Source of the DNA: Warburgia ugandensis
Lineage: Eukaryota; Streptophyta; Magnoliopsida; Canellales; Canellaceae
Length of the DNA stretch: 64,000 nt
Assembly (NCBI GenBank): GCA_035236585.1
Contig: CP141132.1
Location: forward strand, 40,179,880 to 40,243,879
Reading direction: 5' to 3'
Both the position numbers and the translations under genes were made by a program. Below are positions 22,801 to 34,162 of this stretch, in pieces (positions within the stretch are counted from its first letter, which is position 1; the number at the start of each line of letters is the position of its first letter). The notes beneath the pieces were generated by a model that was given only the letters and a program-made list of their open reading frames with translations, ran no database searches and was not told the DNA's origin.

Positions 22801-24447
22801 TTATTTCAATATTATATCATTATTAAAACATATTTTCAAGATCTGATCATCTCAGATCTTGAAGATCTAGGTAATTGGAAACTTGTTTCTTTGATACAGA
22901 AAGTTTTTCCTGAATAACATGCCCATTTTATCATTTTATCAGAAAATAGAGGTTTCAAGCTTTCTATAGCTTCTTTCCGATCTTAATTTGGAGTTCAGAT
23001 GACTCTAGAATTGGATCTGGAAGTTTACAGTCTTTCCTAGGGCCTGGATTTGACCTGGGCCCAAGGAATGGACGGCCCAGATCGTTCGGGCAGAAAACTA
23101 AGCCAGATGGAATGAGTCAGGCGCGTCCGCTGTGCTGAAATGTCAAAGCACCCACATGGGGTGTCCATGGATGCGCGCGGGACATCGTCCGTCCGATCGG
23201 GAGATCGGACAGTCCGTTTGGACCGTCCAATCAATCCCTTCTCAATTGAGGGACCAAACCTTCTCAGATCTTTGTGAAAATTCTACCCTAGGGGTCTTGG
23301 ACCCTTCTGGATTGATTTGTAGAGTCAGATTTTTCATCTGAGTACTCCATCATCATGAATTAAGGGTTTTGGTGTTTACTTTATTTTTACCTTTTTATTA
23401 CCAAAATAAATTACAGAAAAATAAAAATTACATAAATCAGTAGTAAACATCTATATAAAGTATTCCCACATACCTGATTTGAGAAAAAATGGTGTTTATG
23501 TGTCCAATTTAAAAGAAATACCCTTTGATGAAGATATGGCCTAAGATCCACCTCTCTTGCAAATTCCCGTTGTTTGAACCGTTGGATCTTGAAATTTCTT
23601 TGGGGGTTTTGTAGAATAGATATGTTGGGAAGTTTTGGATGGTGAAATTGATGAAATTAGATCTGGAACAGAGTGCCTAATTTATTTTAGGTCTCTTGTT
23701 CCAATCTAAAAAGAAAAACAAATTGAAAAGAGATCTATCTCTTAGAAATTTTGGGTTTTTGGGGAGGGATCTAGATCTAATTTTTTAGGGAGAGTGAAGA
23801 GAATTTTGTGGGGATTTTATGAGGATTTTTGGGGTTGTATTTATAGGAATTTTGGGTCTTTTTTCATGATTATAATATTTTATTTTTTTATTATTAAATG
23901 GCATGAAAGTCTTCCATGCTCCATTTTTTCTTTCCCATGCCCCATTTTTCTTCCCCAAGACTAGCTAATGTTTGTTGACCCATGACTTCATGTGGGCTGC
24001 TGATAAGGTTGGTTGTTGGGTCCCTTGTGGGCCCCATGTGGGCCCCACATGGTGTAAAAAGACCGTTTTGCCATTTATGCATAAAATTTTGGGTTTTATT
24101 CCCATGATCTCGGATTTGAGTGTACTTAGTGGCGTTGGATTCGTATTTCTCAGTACATTCTAAATTTTTATGTCTTCTATTTTGATTTTTGGGTAAAATT
24201 ACTATTTTACGCCTTTTGTCCAAGAAATGAAGAAACTTAAAGATTTCTCATCTGAATTAAGAATTTGTCATGCTTACAGTCATTTTGAAGGGTTTGCTAA
24301 GTTTAATTTCAATTTTACATGTCTTATTATTTGATTGTACTTTTATAAAAAGTATATTCTAAATAACTATAATATTTCAGCTCAAAATATCTGAAACTCA
24401 AACTTTATTGATTTTCTCAGTCAATTACAAAAATTGGGGTTATTACA
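19892..24447 (-). mobile_element. T1: solo LTR of chromovirus family T, 4,556 bp
   Basis: Plus-strand ends are TGTGACGACCCGGG and GGGGTTATTACA, so on its own (minus) strand it runs TGTAATAACCCC to CGGGTCGTCACA with TG..CA tips. Perfect 5-bp direct repeats GGAGA flank it (19887-19891 and 24448-24452). No internal region is present, so this is a solo LTR left by recombination between two LTRs. It aligns throughout with T2 and T3, for example AATCCTCATGTAAGGAGGCG near 21882 and CTTTCTATAGCTTCTTTCCGATC near 22958. It contains a GC-rich island (23040-23240) and a hairpin (20301-20325). Confidence 0.9.
20301..20325 (-). repeat. LTR hairpin in T1
   Basis: AGATATTG and CAATATCT form an 8-bp stem, followed on the plus strand by CAGCAAGC. 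It is the eroded version of the 13-bp stem at the same place in T2 and T3. Confidence 0.7.
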
Positions 24448-24790
24448 GGAGATGCCCTACTCCTGAAGGCACCACATCATTGATGTGATAGGGTAGTCAT
24501 ACCCTAAGCCATTATGAAGAGGCACCATGTTATGGAACCGATAAGGAGATGCCCTTAGCCAAAAAGCACTGCACCATACTGATGATAAGGTGATGGAGAC
24601 CCTAGACCATTCTGAAGGCATTGCAACATGATTACAACAGAGAGGTGAGACCCTAGGCCAGTAGGCACTACTCCATGGATGTGATAGGGTGATGACACCC
24701 TAGGCCATTGGGGAGGCACCGTATGTACGACAAGGTATTGGTACCTAGGGCCATTGTGGCATGATGATGATGTGATTAGAACCATGTGTG
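24448..24790 (+). repeat. Degenerate minisatellite in the C LTR
   Basis: Six or seven imperfect units of about 50-60 bp, each containing GATGTGATAAGG(A/T)GATG, a CCCTAGGCCATT-type block and GAAGGCACCAC. The first unit is cut by T1, and 24448-24452 is the target duplication. The block GGAGATGCCCTA is the complement of the TAGGGCATCTCC theme in the T0 LTR array, so the two LTR families share this feature. Confidence 0.7.
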
Positions 24791-25146
24791 ATTGGGATGA
24801 CTCCATTGATATTTAAATGTGGACCTAGATGTGACTGGTGGATGTGGACCATGTTTGTTTGGAGCCACAAGTGAATATTTTAATTGTTTTATGAGTTTGA
24901 TGATATTTTGTTAGTATTGTTATCTAGCATACTTTTCAATGATTAGAACTTGATGTGCATATGAATTCAATGATTTGACTCATTTTAGCTAGATTTATAT
25001 ATGATATTCACATGAAATATTTTAAGAATTAATAATAATTGATTTTAGACATGGATTCTATTAAACATATTTTGAACAGAAGATTTTTTTATGTATTTAA
25101 TTGTGATATTGAAATAAATTAATTTTGAAAAAATCAAATCCATTTT
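24791..25146 (+). mobile_element. Element C LTR, middle piece
   Basis: AT-rich LTR sequence without a gene, running up to the TGTAACACCC start of element B. The continuation of the C LTR lies on the other side of B at 50863. The five bases before B (25142-25146, ATTTT) and after it (50863-50867, ACTTT) differ at one position and are a plausible decayed target duplication. Confidence 0.55.
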
Positions 25147-28076
25147 TGTAACACCCATAATTTTTAATTCATTTTATGTGAAGTGATTGAATTGAAAAGG
25201 AGAAACACAAAATTTAATTACCATGATTTTGATTTTTAAGGATAGCAAATGAAAGGCATGAAATTAACCATTGAAACATTAATGTTAGTAATCTACATGG
25301 AAGAACGAATTGAATGACACTAAGTATGCTAAAATTGGACTTCAGATAAAAAAGTCATAACTATTTTAATTAAAATTAATTAGAGGATAAAATAGTAAAT
25401 TGATTGTATGTATGGCCCACCTGGTGTGACACGTAATCAAGGATCTGGTAAGCAGCCATATATGCTAGGCTTATAGTTTCACAAGGCCTCCTTTCCCAGC
25501 ATTGCTATAGTTTTCCAACAACTGTCTTCATCCGATCTCCCATTGGCAAATCTATGTGAGCCATTCCTCATTTCTCTACCTTCTTCTATGTCCTTCACTG
25601 GTTTTTCTAACTCATGGATCATCCTTGGACAGATCCAATCAGCCTAGATAAAAATTCTAAGAAAGAAATTCATATTGGAGATCCAAGCCCTTTGAAGGAT
25701 TCGTGGGAACCCAAAACTTAAGAACCCTCTATTACAGAGGAGATTTTGACCAATCTAAATTGGTGATATGGAGGGAAAAGATAAGATGGCTATGATCACA
25801 TTTTTACCATCCCGTTGGACTTTTGGTCCTAGGAAGCACATGGTAGATGCTCCAGCGAAATGCATATGCATGGGTGGGGGTGGAGGGGGGGGGTTCGTGT
25901 GTGTGCACTGTTTGTGGGATGCACTGGACACCAATGCATATTGGTGATCGCGATGCTTGCCAATGCATTCTAGAGGTGTGTCACAAACTAGGTGCATCCT
26001 AGTGACACTATTTTTTATTTTATTTTATCATAATTTTATCTAAATCATTTGTTTCAATCTAAAACCAAAAATTCAATGTAGTTGGCTATACAAACCAAAA
26101 TTTTCATCTAAGATGTCGTTGGACTTGTGTTGATGGTACGAACTTAATTACACAATTAAAATTTAGATTAGAGCATATCTTAAACTAATTAAAAAACCAA
26201 AAATCATGGAATGGGTTTGTTTTATTAGATTAAAAGTGATCAGACCTTTAGAATAGATCAATTAGATGATATAATAAAGTAAATAATTGATCTAATAGTT
26301 ACATCATCCAAATAAACTTAAATTATGATTTGAATAGTCAAATAAAGTAAAAACCATGAATTTGATTTATCATAATTAGATTTGACCATTAGATGGATGG
26401 ATTAAGTACTAATACACTATTGGATCTTAGAAAACACTAAAGATATGTAGGATCAAAACATATCAACCTCAAGCATAGATGATTGAGTCACTCAAGATAG
26501 TATGGATATTGATCTAATGGTTAGATCATCCAAAAAACTCTAGATTGAGTAAAATTAGATCTTAGAGTAATCAAGGAACAAAGATTTGATAGTCAGATCT
26601 AGGTAGGAGCTAGTACGAGACATAGGGAAACTAGAAAACCATGCAATCAAGTTATATTAAACCTTAAAATTGATGGTTGAACCAATATAGCAGTTAGATC
26701 ATCCCAATGGCATCAAATTTAGTAAGATTAGACCTTAGAGGTAATTCGAACCATCGATTTGACAAATCAAGATCAGATCCGACTACTAGATAAATGAATC
26801 AACTATGGAGATGAGAAAAGGACTATTTACAAGACACAGATCAATGTGGTTGGAGAGAAATCAAGTATCTTGACCATGATCTATGAATGACAGCCAAGAT
26901 TTGAAGATCAACAAAGGATTTGAGAAATTAGATCCATAATTAGTGATGAATTAACACCAAAAAATTTAGAATAATGATGATATGAAGTGATATAGGTTAG
27001 AAATGATAAACATAGAATAGTAAGTGATCTAACTAGTATGCCAAACTATATAGAATAAAGAGGTTGCGTGTCCTAAACAACTTCTCTTCATTTGAGGTAG
27101 GTAACGACATCTAATATTAGCATGTTTACTATTAAGATCATGGATTTCATCACACTATTCCATATTTATAATGGATATTATGGATATGTATTGTTACACT
27201 ATGACCTTGATGAGACTATTATCCAACATGCATACATTTCACACTTGCATAAGCACTTTGATTTTCATGTTTCGACAAACATATGACTTTTATTATATAA
27301 ATATAATTATTTCATAAGCAATAGTGGAAATATATGATTTTGAATATGATTTGCTATCCATAGAAGACACATTGATTTGTCACAATATTGTTATCATATA
27401 TTGAGACATTGAATGATTTATTATATCATTTATGTTTACCTAAATTTGCTGTGGAGGCTTGGTGGTTGGTCCTTAAAAAGTGACTTTGAGAGAGGGGCAG
27501 TGCTTTAGGATGGCAATCCACAAGTTCTTAGAGAAGCTTTGTACATTAGACATTTTGTTTTCATCTGTTGACTTTGAGATATTGAGCCATTTCTATGATT
27601 TTGTGAATTTTCGATGGGTGTTTGTACCTAGTGGAAGCTGTGTGTTAAGAAGGATGTAGGGTTGACCACCCACCATTTAACTTTATGAGATGATAAATAC
27701 CTGCCCTATAAAAGGGCAAATTTGTAGGGTGGTATCATAGATAATCTACACTACAGTCCTATCCTCCTCATGCACAATGGACACTTAGTCTTCCATTCTG
27801 GTGTAAATAGGGAGTGACAGTTGGTAGAAATAGGAGTTAGTTATCAGTGCAGCATGGCGGACCATGTAGTTGTTTTCGTTTTCATGCAGCACTATCAGCA
27901 CAGAAGGATAGACATATTCTTATGTACATATGGCATGATAACACCAAGAGGATTGGTGTGAGTAATCATGATTGGACATGTGATTGTATGACATACTCTC
28001 AGACTCATATGTTAGGGTGCCCCTCTTTGATCACATGCATATTTATATTGAGACATCCTTGAGTTTTAAATACACT

Positions 28077-28100
28077 ATATATATATATATATATATATAT
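28077..28100. repeat. (AT)n microsatellite in B's 5' LTR
   Basis: About 24 bases of alternating T and A. The 3' LTR copy at about 50160-50176 is much shorter, so the run expanded or contracted after insertion. Confidence 0.9.
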
Positions 28101-28319
28101 TCATGAGTCTTGCTGCCATGTAATGATTGATTTTGTGTCCTTCTCATTAATTATCTCACCATTATTTATCATTACTGTTGGAAACCATGTTAGTAATGTT
28201 TTTATATCGAAGCTTTTTATTGTATGCTTTCGAGACTATGAAGTTTAGACCATTCATTGTATGTTTATGTTTCTTCAGTTATTATTAAATGTCCATGTAC
28301 CTACCAAGACTCTTGATGA

Positions 28320-28344
28320 AGCTTTGTGCTATTTTTACAAAGCT
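28320..28344 (+). repeat. LTR hairpin in B's 5' LTR
   Basis: AGCTTTGT and ACAAAGCT form a perfect 8-bp stem with a 9-base loop. It is preceded by CTACCAAG at about 28301, as in the T family on its own strand. It lies 413-437 bases before the LTR end. Confidence 0.65.
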
Positions 28345-28760
28345 CAAATATTGAGAATGATAGGCAGGATTGAAGAAGGATCAGGTGAGTAGCTGATTGA
28401 GATATCTTTTGTTGAGGGTATGTGTTTAATCACACTTGTATCGTATATGTACAATGTATATTTGGAATTTTATTTGCAATGACGCAAGGATTGTGGCTAT
28501 CAACTCGATGGATATTGAAGACATAAATTCATTTCTAAATGTACTTGAAAAATGAAAATTTTTATTTGAGTTTTTCAAGATTTAAAATTTCACTAAATTA
28601 TTAACTAATAAACAATGACTTGAAGGTTTACAATCAAGGTTTTAAAATCAATTTCATTGAAAATGCTTTTTTTATTTTTTTTATAAATTGTTTCAAACTT
28701 GGGGACCCACATTTTGAAAAGAATTTAAAAGGTGTTATAAAAACTTGGGTCATCACAATT

Positions 28761-28772
28761 TGGTATCAAAGC
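28761..28772 (+). other. Primer binding site of element B
   Basis: TGGTATCAAAGC, three bases after the LTR end. It matches TGGTATCAGAGC, complementary to the 3' end of initiator methionine tRNA, with one change. This is the usual minus-strand primer site of plant chromoviruses and many other LTR elements. Confidence 0.85.
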
Positions 28773-28891
28773 TATTCATTCGCTCATAGCCCATTCCAAA
28801 AAGTCCATGACGTCGTAGTAATCCATGAAGTGGGGTTGATGAGGGTGAGTTTTGAAAGGAAACTCACATGAATTGTGTTCATTTTGAACAA

Positions 28892-31800
28892 ATGGCTCCT
28901 CATAGGAGGAGAACTAGATCTACACCTGCCACTCCGGGTGTTGCACCTACCAAGTCTTGAAGGCCAAGTAGTCAAGTGGTAGATTGTGGCATGTGTTGTA
29001 GTTCATTTTGCCACTCTTACAGCTACTGCAACAGTAGGCCCAAATACAACCTATGGTTATATAGAGTACTATTGAAAGTGAAAAGAGTAGCAGTAATGTT
29101 GACCAATCTAGTAAGGGTAAGAGGCCCATCTCTTCTACTAAGTTGCACACTACCAGAAAAGGTAAAGACCCTAAGCCGAAATGGTGACCTATGTATAGGA
29201 GAGATCATCCTGACCAGCCTTATCTTTGAGAGGGATGGCACTAGCAGCAACCCAAGCAGAGATAGCCACCGAGATGTTTTGGATTTGGAGTGGTTGGGAA
29301 TTTCATTAAGAACTGTCCTAGGGAATAGAGGAAAGGCAAGATCAATAATGGGACCCAGAGCAATGCAGTTTCACACAGTCACGAGTCTTAGCTGTCACTT
29401 CTAGATAGGCACAAGTTTGAATATGATATGAATACTATATATATTATCAACAAGAATGAATTATTTCTTAAAAAGTGTTATGAGGATCTTGTAAGAGTGT
29501 AGAAGACTCTGATGTTGTTATGATGAAAGGCTCTAGCCTATGATGTATTATTCTACTTAGTTGATGGAATTGGATATGTGTAGGCTGCTTCATACAATAA
29601 TAATATAAAGTAGAAATATGAAATAATTAATTGTGACTTGAGTATGCTAGTGTAAGAAAATCATAAAACCAACATGTGGAAGTACATCTGTTGTTTGAGA
29701 TAAGATTGTCAAATTTCACTTAACTCAAGTTCTATGTAATCAATCACACATAATTATCACACAGTGCATAAATAATCTTAAACTAGTACAAAGAAATGCT
29801 ATTAGCCTGTGATCAATGAGAAAAGACTCAAACCTCTTGAAAATCCCTATTATAACATTAGAATCACACTTAAACTACAGATGTTTTGATTAGTGAAAGG
29901 TAAATAAGAATCTAAGCAAGAGTACAGACAGGGTGTTGAATAAATAGCTATAAAAGAACTTGTATGCATGTGTATAGTTTATAAAGTATAATCGACCTTG
30001 GTGTATAAACCAAGATACAATATCAATCACACATTTTGAACTAAACAAGGAGGTTGATTAAAAGGAAAGAGTACAAATGAGATTGACATATAATGAAAGT
30101 CATTATAAATGGTTAGCATAAAATAGAAAATAAGACATGTGATCTTTAATGATTAGGAGGAGTTAATTCAAAATGTTACTAGTGAGTCGATCTAGAATCA
30201 TAAATGAACTACAATAACACCTTCTAGAAAATGTAATCAAGAAAGAATTATTAGATATATGAAACTTAATGGTGATAATGAAGATATGTAAAGATGACAA
30301 TAAAGATTCATTTGACTTAATCACATCCTTACCTTCTAGTTGAAAGCATTATGTACTCATATGAAGTCATAGATAGTAGTTCAGAAAGAGTGATGGAAGG
30401 TCAGTGAAAGAAAATAGTGGGGTCAAGTTTAAGAGATCTTATACTTGAGTTGAAGGAGATTGAGTTAATAAATAGAATAAATTCTTAGATTGAAAGTGAT
30501 TAGTGATTAATGGCTGCAATGTTGGATTAAATAGAATGTTTTAAATAATTAGTAGAATCAATCTATAAGAAAGGTAGTCATAGTGAAAGTAATATATGAG
30601 GATTAGTTCTATCCTAAGAAGTTCACATTTAAGACAAGTACAAATTTGAAGAGTCTTGGAAGACAATTAAATGGACAAACTGTTAAGGTGCATGAACAAT
30701 TATAGTTAGAAGAAGATGAATAAAGGATTCTCTACATTAGTATAAATCCTTTATCCAAGATGGATGACCTACTTGATCAATTTCAATCAGCCAAACTATT
30801 TTCAATGGTCGAAAGCAATGAAAGACATTTTGAAGATGATATTAAGAGTTCAAAACAAACATAGTTACAAGTAACATTCATTAAATAAAGAAATATTTCA
30901 TCTAAAGTCATGGATGTTATGAATCATAGACCTAAACCATCAATTTATAGACTTGTGATTATAATTACAAACAACACCCTAAGATTGGTATGGAATGTCA
31001 AGGAAACATTAGGAAAAGATTGTGACCAGGGTTTTGGTTAAAGGAAGTCAACACTATGAGCATATTAATTTTAAAGCAACAAATTATAGTGAAACTAGTA
31101 AAAAGTATAAATAGTGATAATGTACAAATTGAAACAAGAAAATCTTATATGGACACAGCAGTTGCATTATATGGATTCATTTAGGGCAAATAGGAAGGTT
31201 CAAACAGCTGAGATGGTTATGGGAAATAGTATAAATGAGGTAAGGAAGTATATGTGGCAACGTTTGACATATTATTGATTCTAATTAATAAGAAACGCCA
31301 ACCAAGAGGATGAGAGAAAGTTAATCTCTTGTTATTTCAGCAAATCCTATTCAAGTAGCAAATTGACATTTTGAGTATTGTCATAGAGATTTAGAGATAT
31401 TAATGATATGAAATACAAGATAATATGGAATCATTTATGAATAATGTTCAAAATAGTTTCACAATTAAACAAGTGAAAGTTAGTTATCTTGATATGAAGT
31501 ATAAAGGAGACTGAGATAAGCAATACTGGTAAACCAGAGAATAGATGATGACTATGAAGGTGAACATATTTTATAAAAATCAAGAAACTTGACTTTAACT
31601 GAGTAAGCGTACTACCATGAGAGTAGTATAGGTCCCCCATAAAGCGAGCTATAGTATAAGATGATGGAATGAGTATTCTAGTAGAAATTTTAAATAACCA
31701 TTTGAAGGCATGGAGTTTAATACACACATACATATATGAGGATATGAAGAATATGAAGAATATTGGTGTAAACCTAATGATGAAATTTGTTGACCATGTA

Positions 31801-32339
31801 TCTTTGCTTGAAATGAATTTTTAACATTAACTTAAAAATATTGGCCATGATGGGAAAAATTAAGTAAAAAAAAGAATAGGAATAACATTATGATAGTAAT
31901 TAAGAATGAGATGAGGGAAAAAGGAGGATCATACTTAATCAATTATGAACAACAAAGTGACTCCAATACCTAATAATTGTAGAGGAAGCATGAAATAATT
32001 AGTGACAATTGTGATGTTGGGTATAAAAATGTAAAGACATACCTACATAGGAAGAGATAGTAGAGTAAGGATGATTTATTAACAAGTAAAGCAGATTATC
32101 AGTGTGCATAGTTAAAGAAATTTTACTACTTGAAGGAGATAAAAAAGTTACATTAATGAACACTGTGAGTATTAAGATTTTGTAGTTTGGAGTCCTATGA
32201 GTGTTAAAGAGCATGAGAACTTAAATTTATGATGGGAGGAGGATGCATTTAGAAATATTCAAAAATGAGAAGAGTAAGACATGCCTTGAGATAATTATTT
32301 AGAGATGTACTTAAAAATTTCTAAGAGGAAATTTCAATA
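28892..32339 (+). pseudogene. Element B gag-pol, heavily decayed
   Basis: Translation would start at 28892 with MAPHRRRTRSTPATPGVAP, a typical basic Gag start, and stops after about 22 codons. Most of the capsid part is missing. A zinc-knuckle remnant CFGFGVVGNFIKNCPRE lies at 29275-29325, with the second Cys as Phe and the His as Asn. Reverse transcriptase is still readable near 30757-30820 (KMDDLLDQFQSAKLFSMV) and 30906-30972 (VMDVMNHRPKPSIYRLVII); these are the segments before motif A and before the catalytic motif in Ty3/gypsy enzymes. The rest, including protease, RNase H and integrase, has drifted beyond recognition by eye. No product is possible. The order LTR, primer site, gag, RT, polypurine tract, LTR is right for a complete Ty3/gypsy element. 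Confidence 0.7.
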
Positions 32340-32351
32340 AGGGGGAAAGGA
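32340..32351 (+). other. Polypurine tract of element B
   Basis: AGGGGGAAAGGA lies immediately before the 3' LTR start TGTAACACC. This is the plus-strand primer in reverse transcription of LTR elements. Its position and purity support both LTR assignments. Confidence 0.85.
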
Positions 32352-33606
32352 TGTAACACCACTAATTTTTATTTCATTTTATGTGAAGAGATAGAATTGA
32401 AAAAGAGAAAAACACAGAATTTTATTTCCAACATTTTGATTTTTTAAGGATAGCTAATGAAAAACATCAATATTATTAATCTACTTAGAAGAACAAATCC
32501 AGTGACACTAAGTATTCTAAAATCAAAGTTTGGACAAAATAGCCATAACTATTTTAATTAAAATTAATTAGAGAAAATAGTACATTGACTATATGTGGGA
32601 GCAATTAAGCAGCCATCAATGCAAGGTTTAAAGTTTTACAAAATCAAACGCACTAATTACCTCATTATTTGCAAGTAATCATTATATATGTAAAAATTAG
32701 AAATCAGCTCTAAATGCTAATTTCCCTACCCACATTCACTCTCCCTCTCTCTGCGTATCTCTCTCTCTCTCTCTCCCCCCTTTCTCCTTCTTTCTCATCA
32801 CTTTCTCCCTCCCCTCTTTCCTCCCTCTGCAATAGTTGCATTGGGCTCTATCTAGTTAGCGCTAGTCCAATAATGTTGCACTAAAGGGAGGGATAGATTC
32901 ACTGAGCCTTGCATTACTGAACTAGCACCATTGATGCTAATGCATTCTCCCTCTCTAGTGACCTCCTTTCTCGGCACTGCTATAGCTTACCAATGAACCC
33001 CTCCATTTGATCTGCCACATGCAAACCCAGGTGAACCCCACCAAATTTCTCTCCTCTCTTCCTTCTTCTTCTCCCACCTTTAATAAATTTTCCAACCAGT
33101 GGACCATCCATGGATGGACCTGACCACCCCATATGAAAATTTGAACAAAGACTATTTGTATGAGAGATCTGAGCCTTTCAATGGATTTCATGGGACCCCA
33201 AAACTTAAGCACCCTCTATTATAGAGGAGATTTTGATTGATCTATTCCAAAGATCTAGAGGAAAAAGATTGGGCGGCTACAATTGCATAGTCTGTCATCC
33301 CACCAAACTTTTGGAACAAAGACGCACATGGAAAAGGCAAAAGTGAAATGCAACCACGTGGCATGCTCGTGTATGCTCCATTAGCAGGATGCACTGGACG
33401 TTAGTGCATTCTATTGATTGTGACAAGTGAGGTTAATTCCAAAACTCTTCAATTTAGGAGGCTTTACAAATCTAAATTTTGATATGAGATATCCGTTGGA
33501 ATGAAAAACAAAAAAAATCTTAGAATGGCTTAGATTTATTAGATCAAAAGTGATCAGACCATAGGAATTGATCAATTAGATTACCTAGTAGTGGAAATAA
33601 ACTAAT
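32352..33606 (+). mobile_element. Element B, 3' LTR, left half
   Basis: Matches the 5' LTR from its first base (TGTAACACCACTAATTTTT versus TGTAACACCCATAATTTTT) up to about 26320. The match then breaks at an inserted LTR that starts TGATAAG. A (CT)n-rich run at about 32748-32790 is not in the 5' copy. The short frame at 32955-33212 has no protein features. The remaining part of this LTR is about 15 kb away at 48666. Confidence 0.85.
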
Positions 33607-34162
33607 TGATAAGTGTTTAATTTCTTATAAAAAGTAACCAATTAGTAGCCCATGTATTATAAAATATAGTGTTATTTTAGGGTTTTTTTGAAAATTTGCA
33701 ACACATGCATTTTTTACCTAATAGTTCAAAAGTTTGCTATTTTACATGGTCAGAATCTAATCCAGAGTATGTGAATCATCATGAATTTTTAGGATTTAAT
33801 TAGGGTTTTTCATCTTTTGTAGGGGTTGAGAAGGTGATGTACCTAAGCTTTATCAAATTTTATGGCTTTCATATATTAAGGATTTCGTTTTTGAGTGAAC
33901 TTATAATGAGACCCCATTGTAACTTGCAATATTTTTATTCAATTTTAAATGGATTATAATAATACAAGGCAAGTGTAGGGTATGGTGGCCCACACTTGAT
34001 GTTTGTCATAAACCTTTCTATAAGCCTTCTTCACTATCTTTTATTTTCTTAGTGTAGTTTCATTTAGTATAATTTGCATATTGGTTGGTAGTTTAATTCA
34101 TAAATAGGGTCATTCATTAAAATTGTTGCATCTTATTTAGGGTTGTTGCATTAGTTGTGCAC
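33607..34162 (+). mobile_element. Element E (Tat-like), truncated 5' LTR
   Basis: 33607-33820 matches the first part of E's 3' LTR at 47270: TGATAAGTGTTTAATTT, AATTAGTAGCCCA, GTGTTATTTTAGGGTTTT, GTGAATCATCATGA. From about 33820 to 34162 the two no longer match. That stretch is AT-rich without a gene and ends where the minus-strand T2 coding remains begin. It may be further E sequence or a piece of something else. Confidence 0.65.

Larger units (their letters stand above)
25147..28757 (+). mobile_element. Element B, 5' LTR (3,611 bp)
   Basis: Starts TGTAACACCCATAATTTTTA and ends AAACTTGGGTCATCACA, directly followed by a primer site. Homologous to the two halves of the 3' LTR (32352-33606 and 48666-50862) over nearly its whole length. 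For example, GATCAATGTGGTTGGAGAGAA at 26841 matches GATCAATGTGGTTAGAGAGAA at 48905. A GC-richer segment with repeated TGCAT motifs (25850-26000) lies in the first third. Parts also match the LTR of element D in reverse, such as the TTTGAGGTAGGT block. Small open frames in it (25755-25997, 27847-28062) have no protein features. Confidence 0.85.

Noticed and set aside
28976..29404. 142-codon plus-strand frame
   Set aside because: It overlaps B's gag remnant in another frame; the zinc-knuckle remnant is read in a different phase and the frame has no motif of its own.
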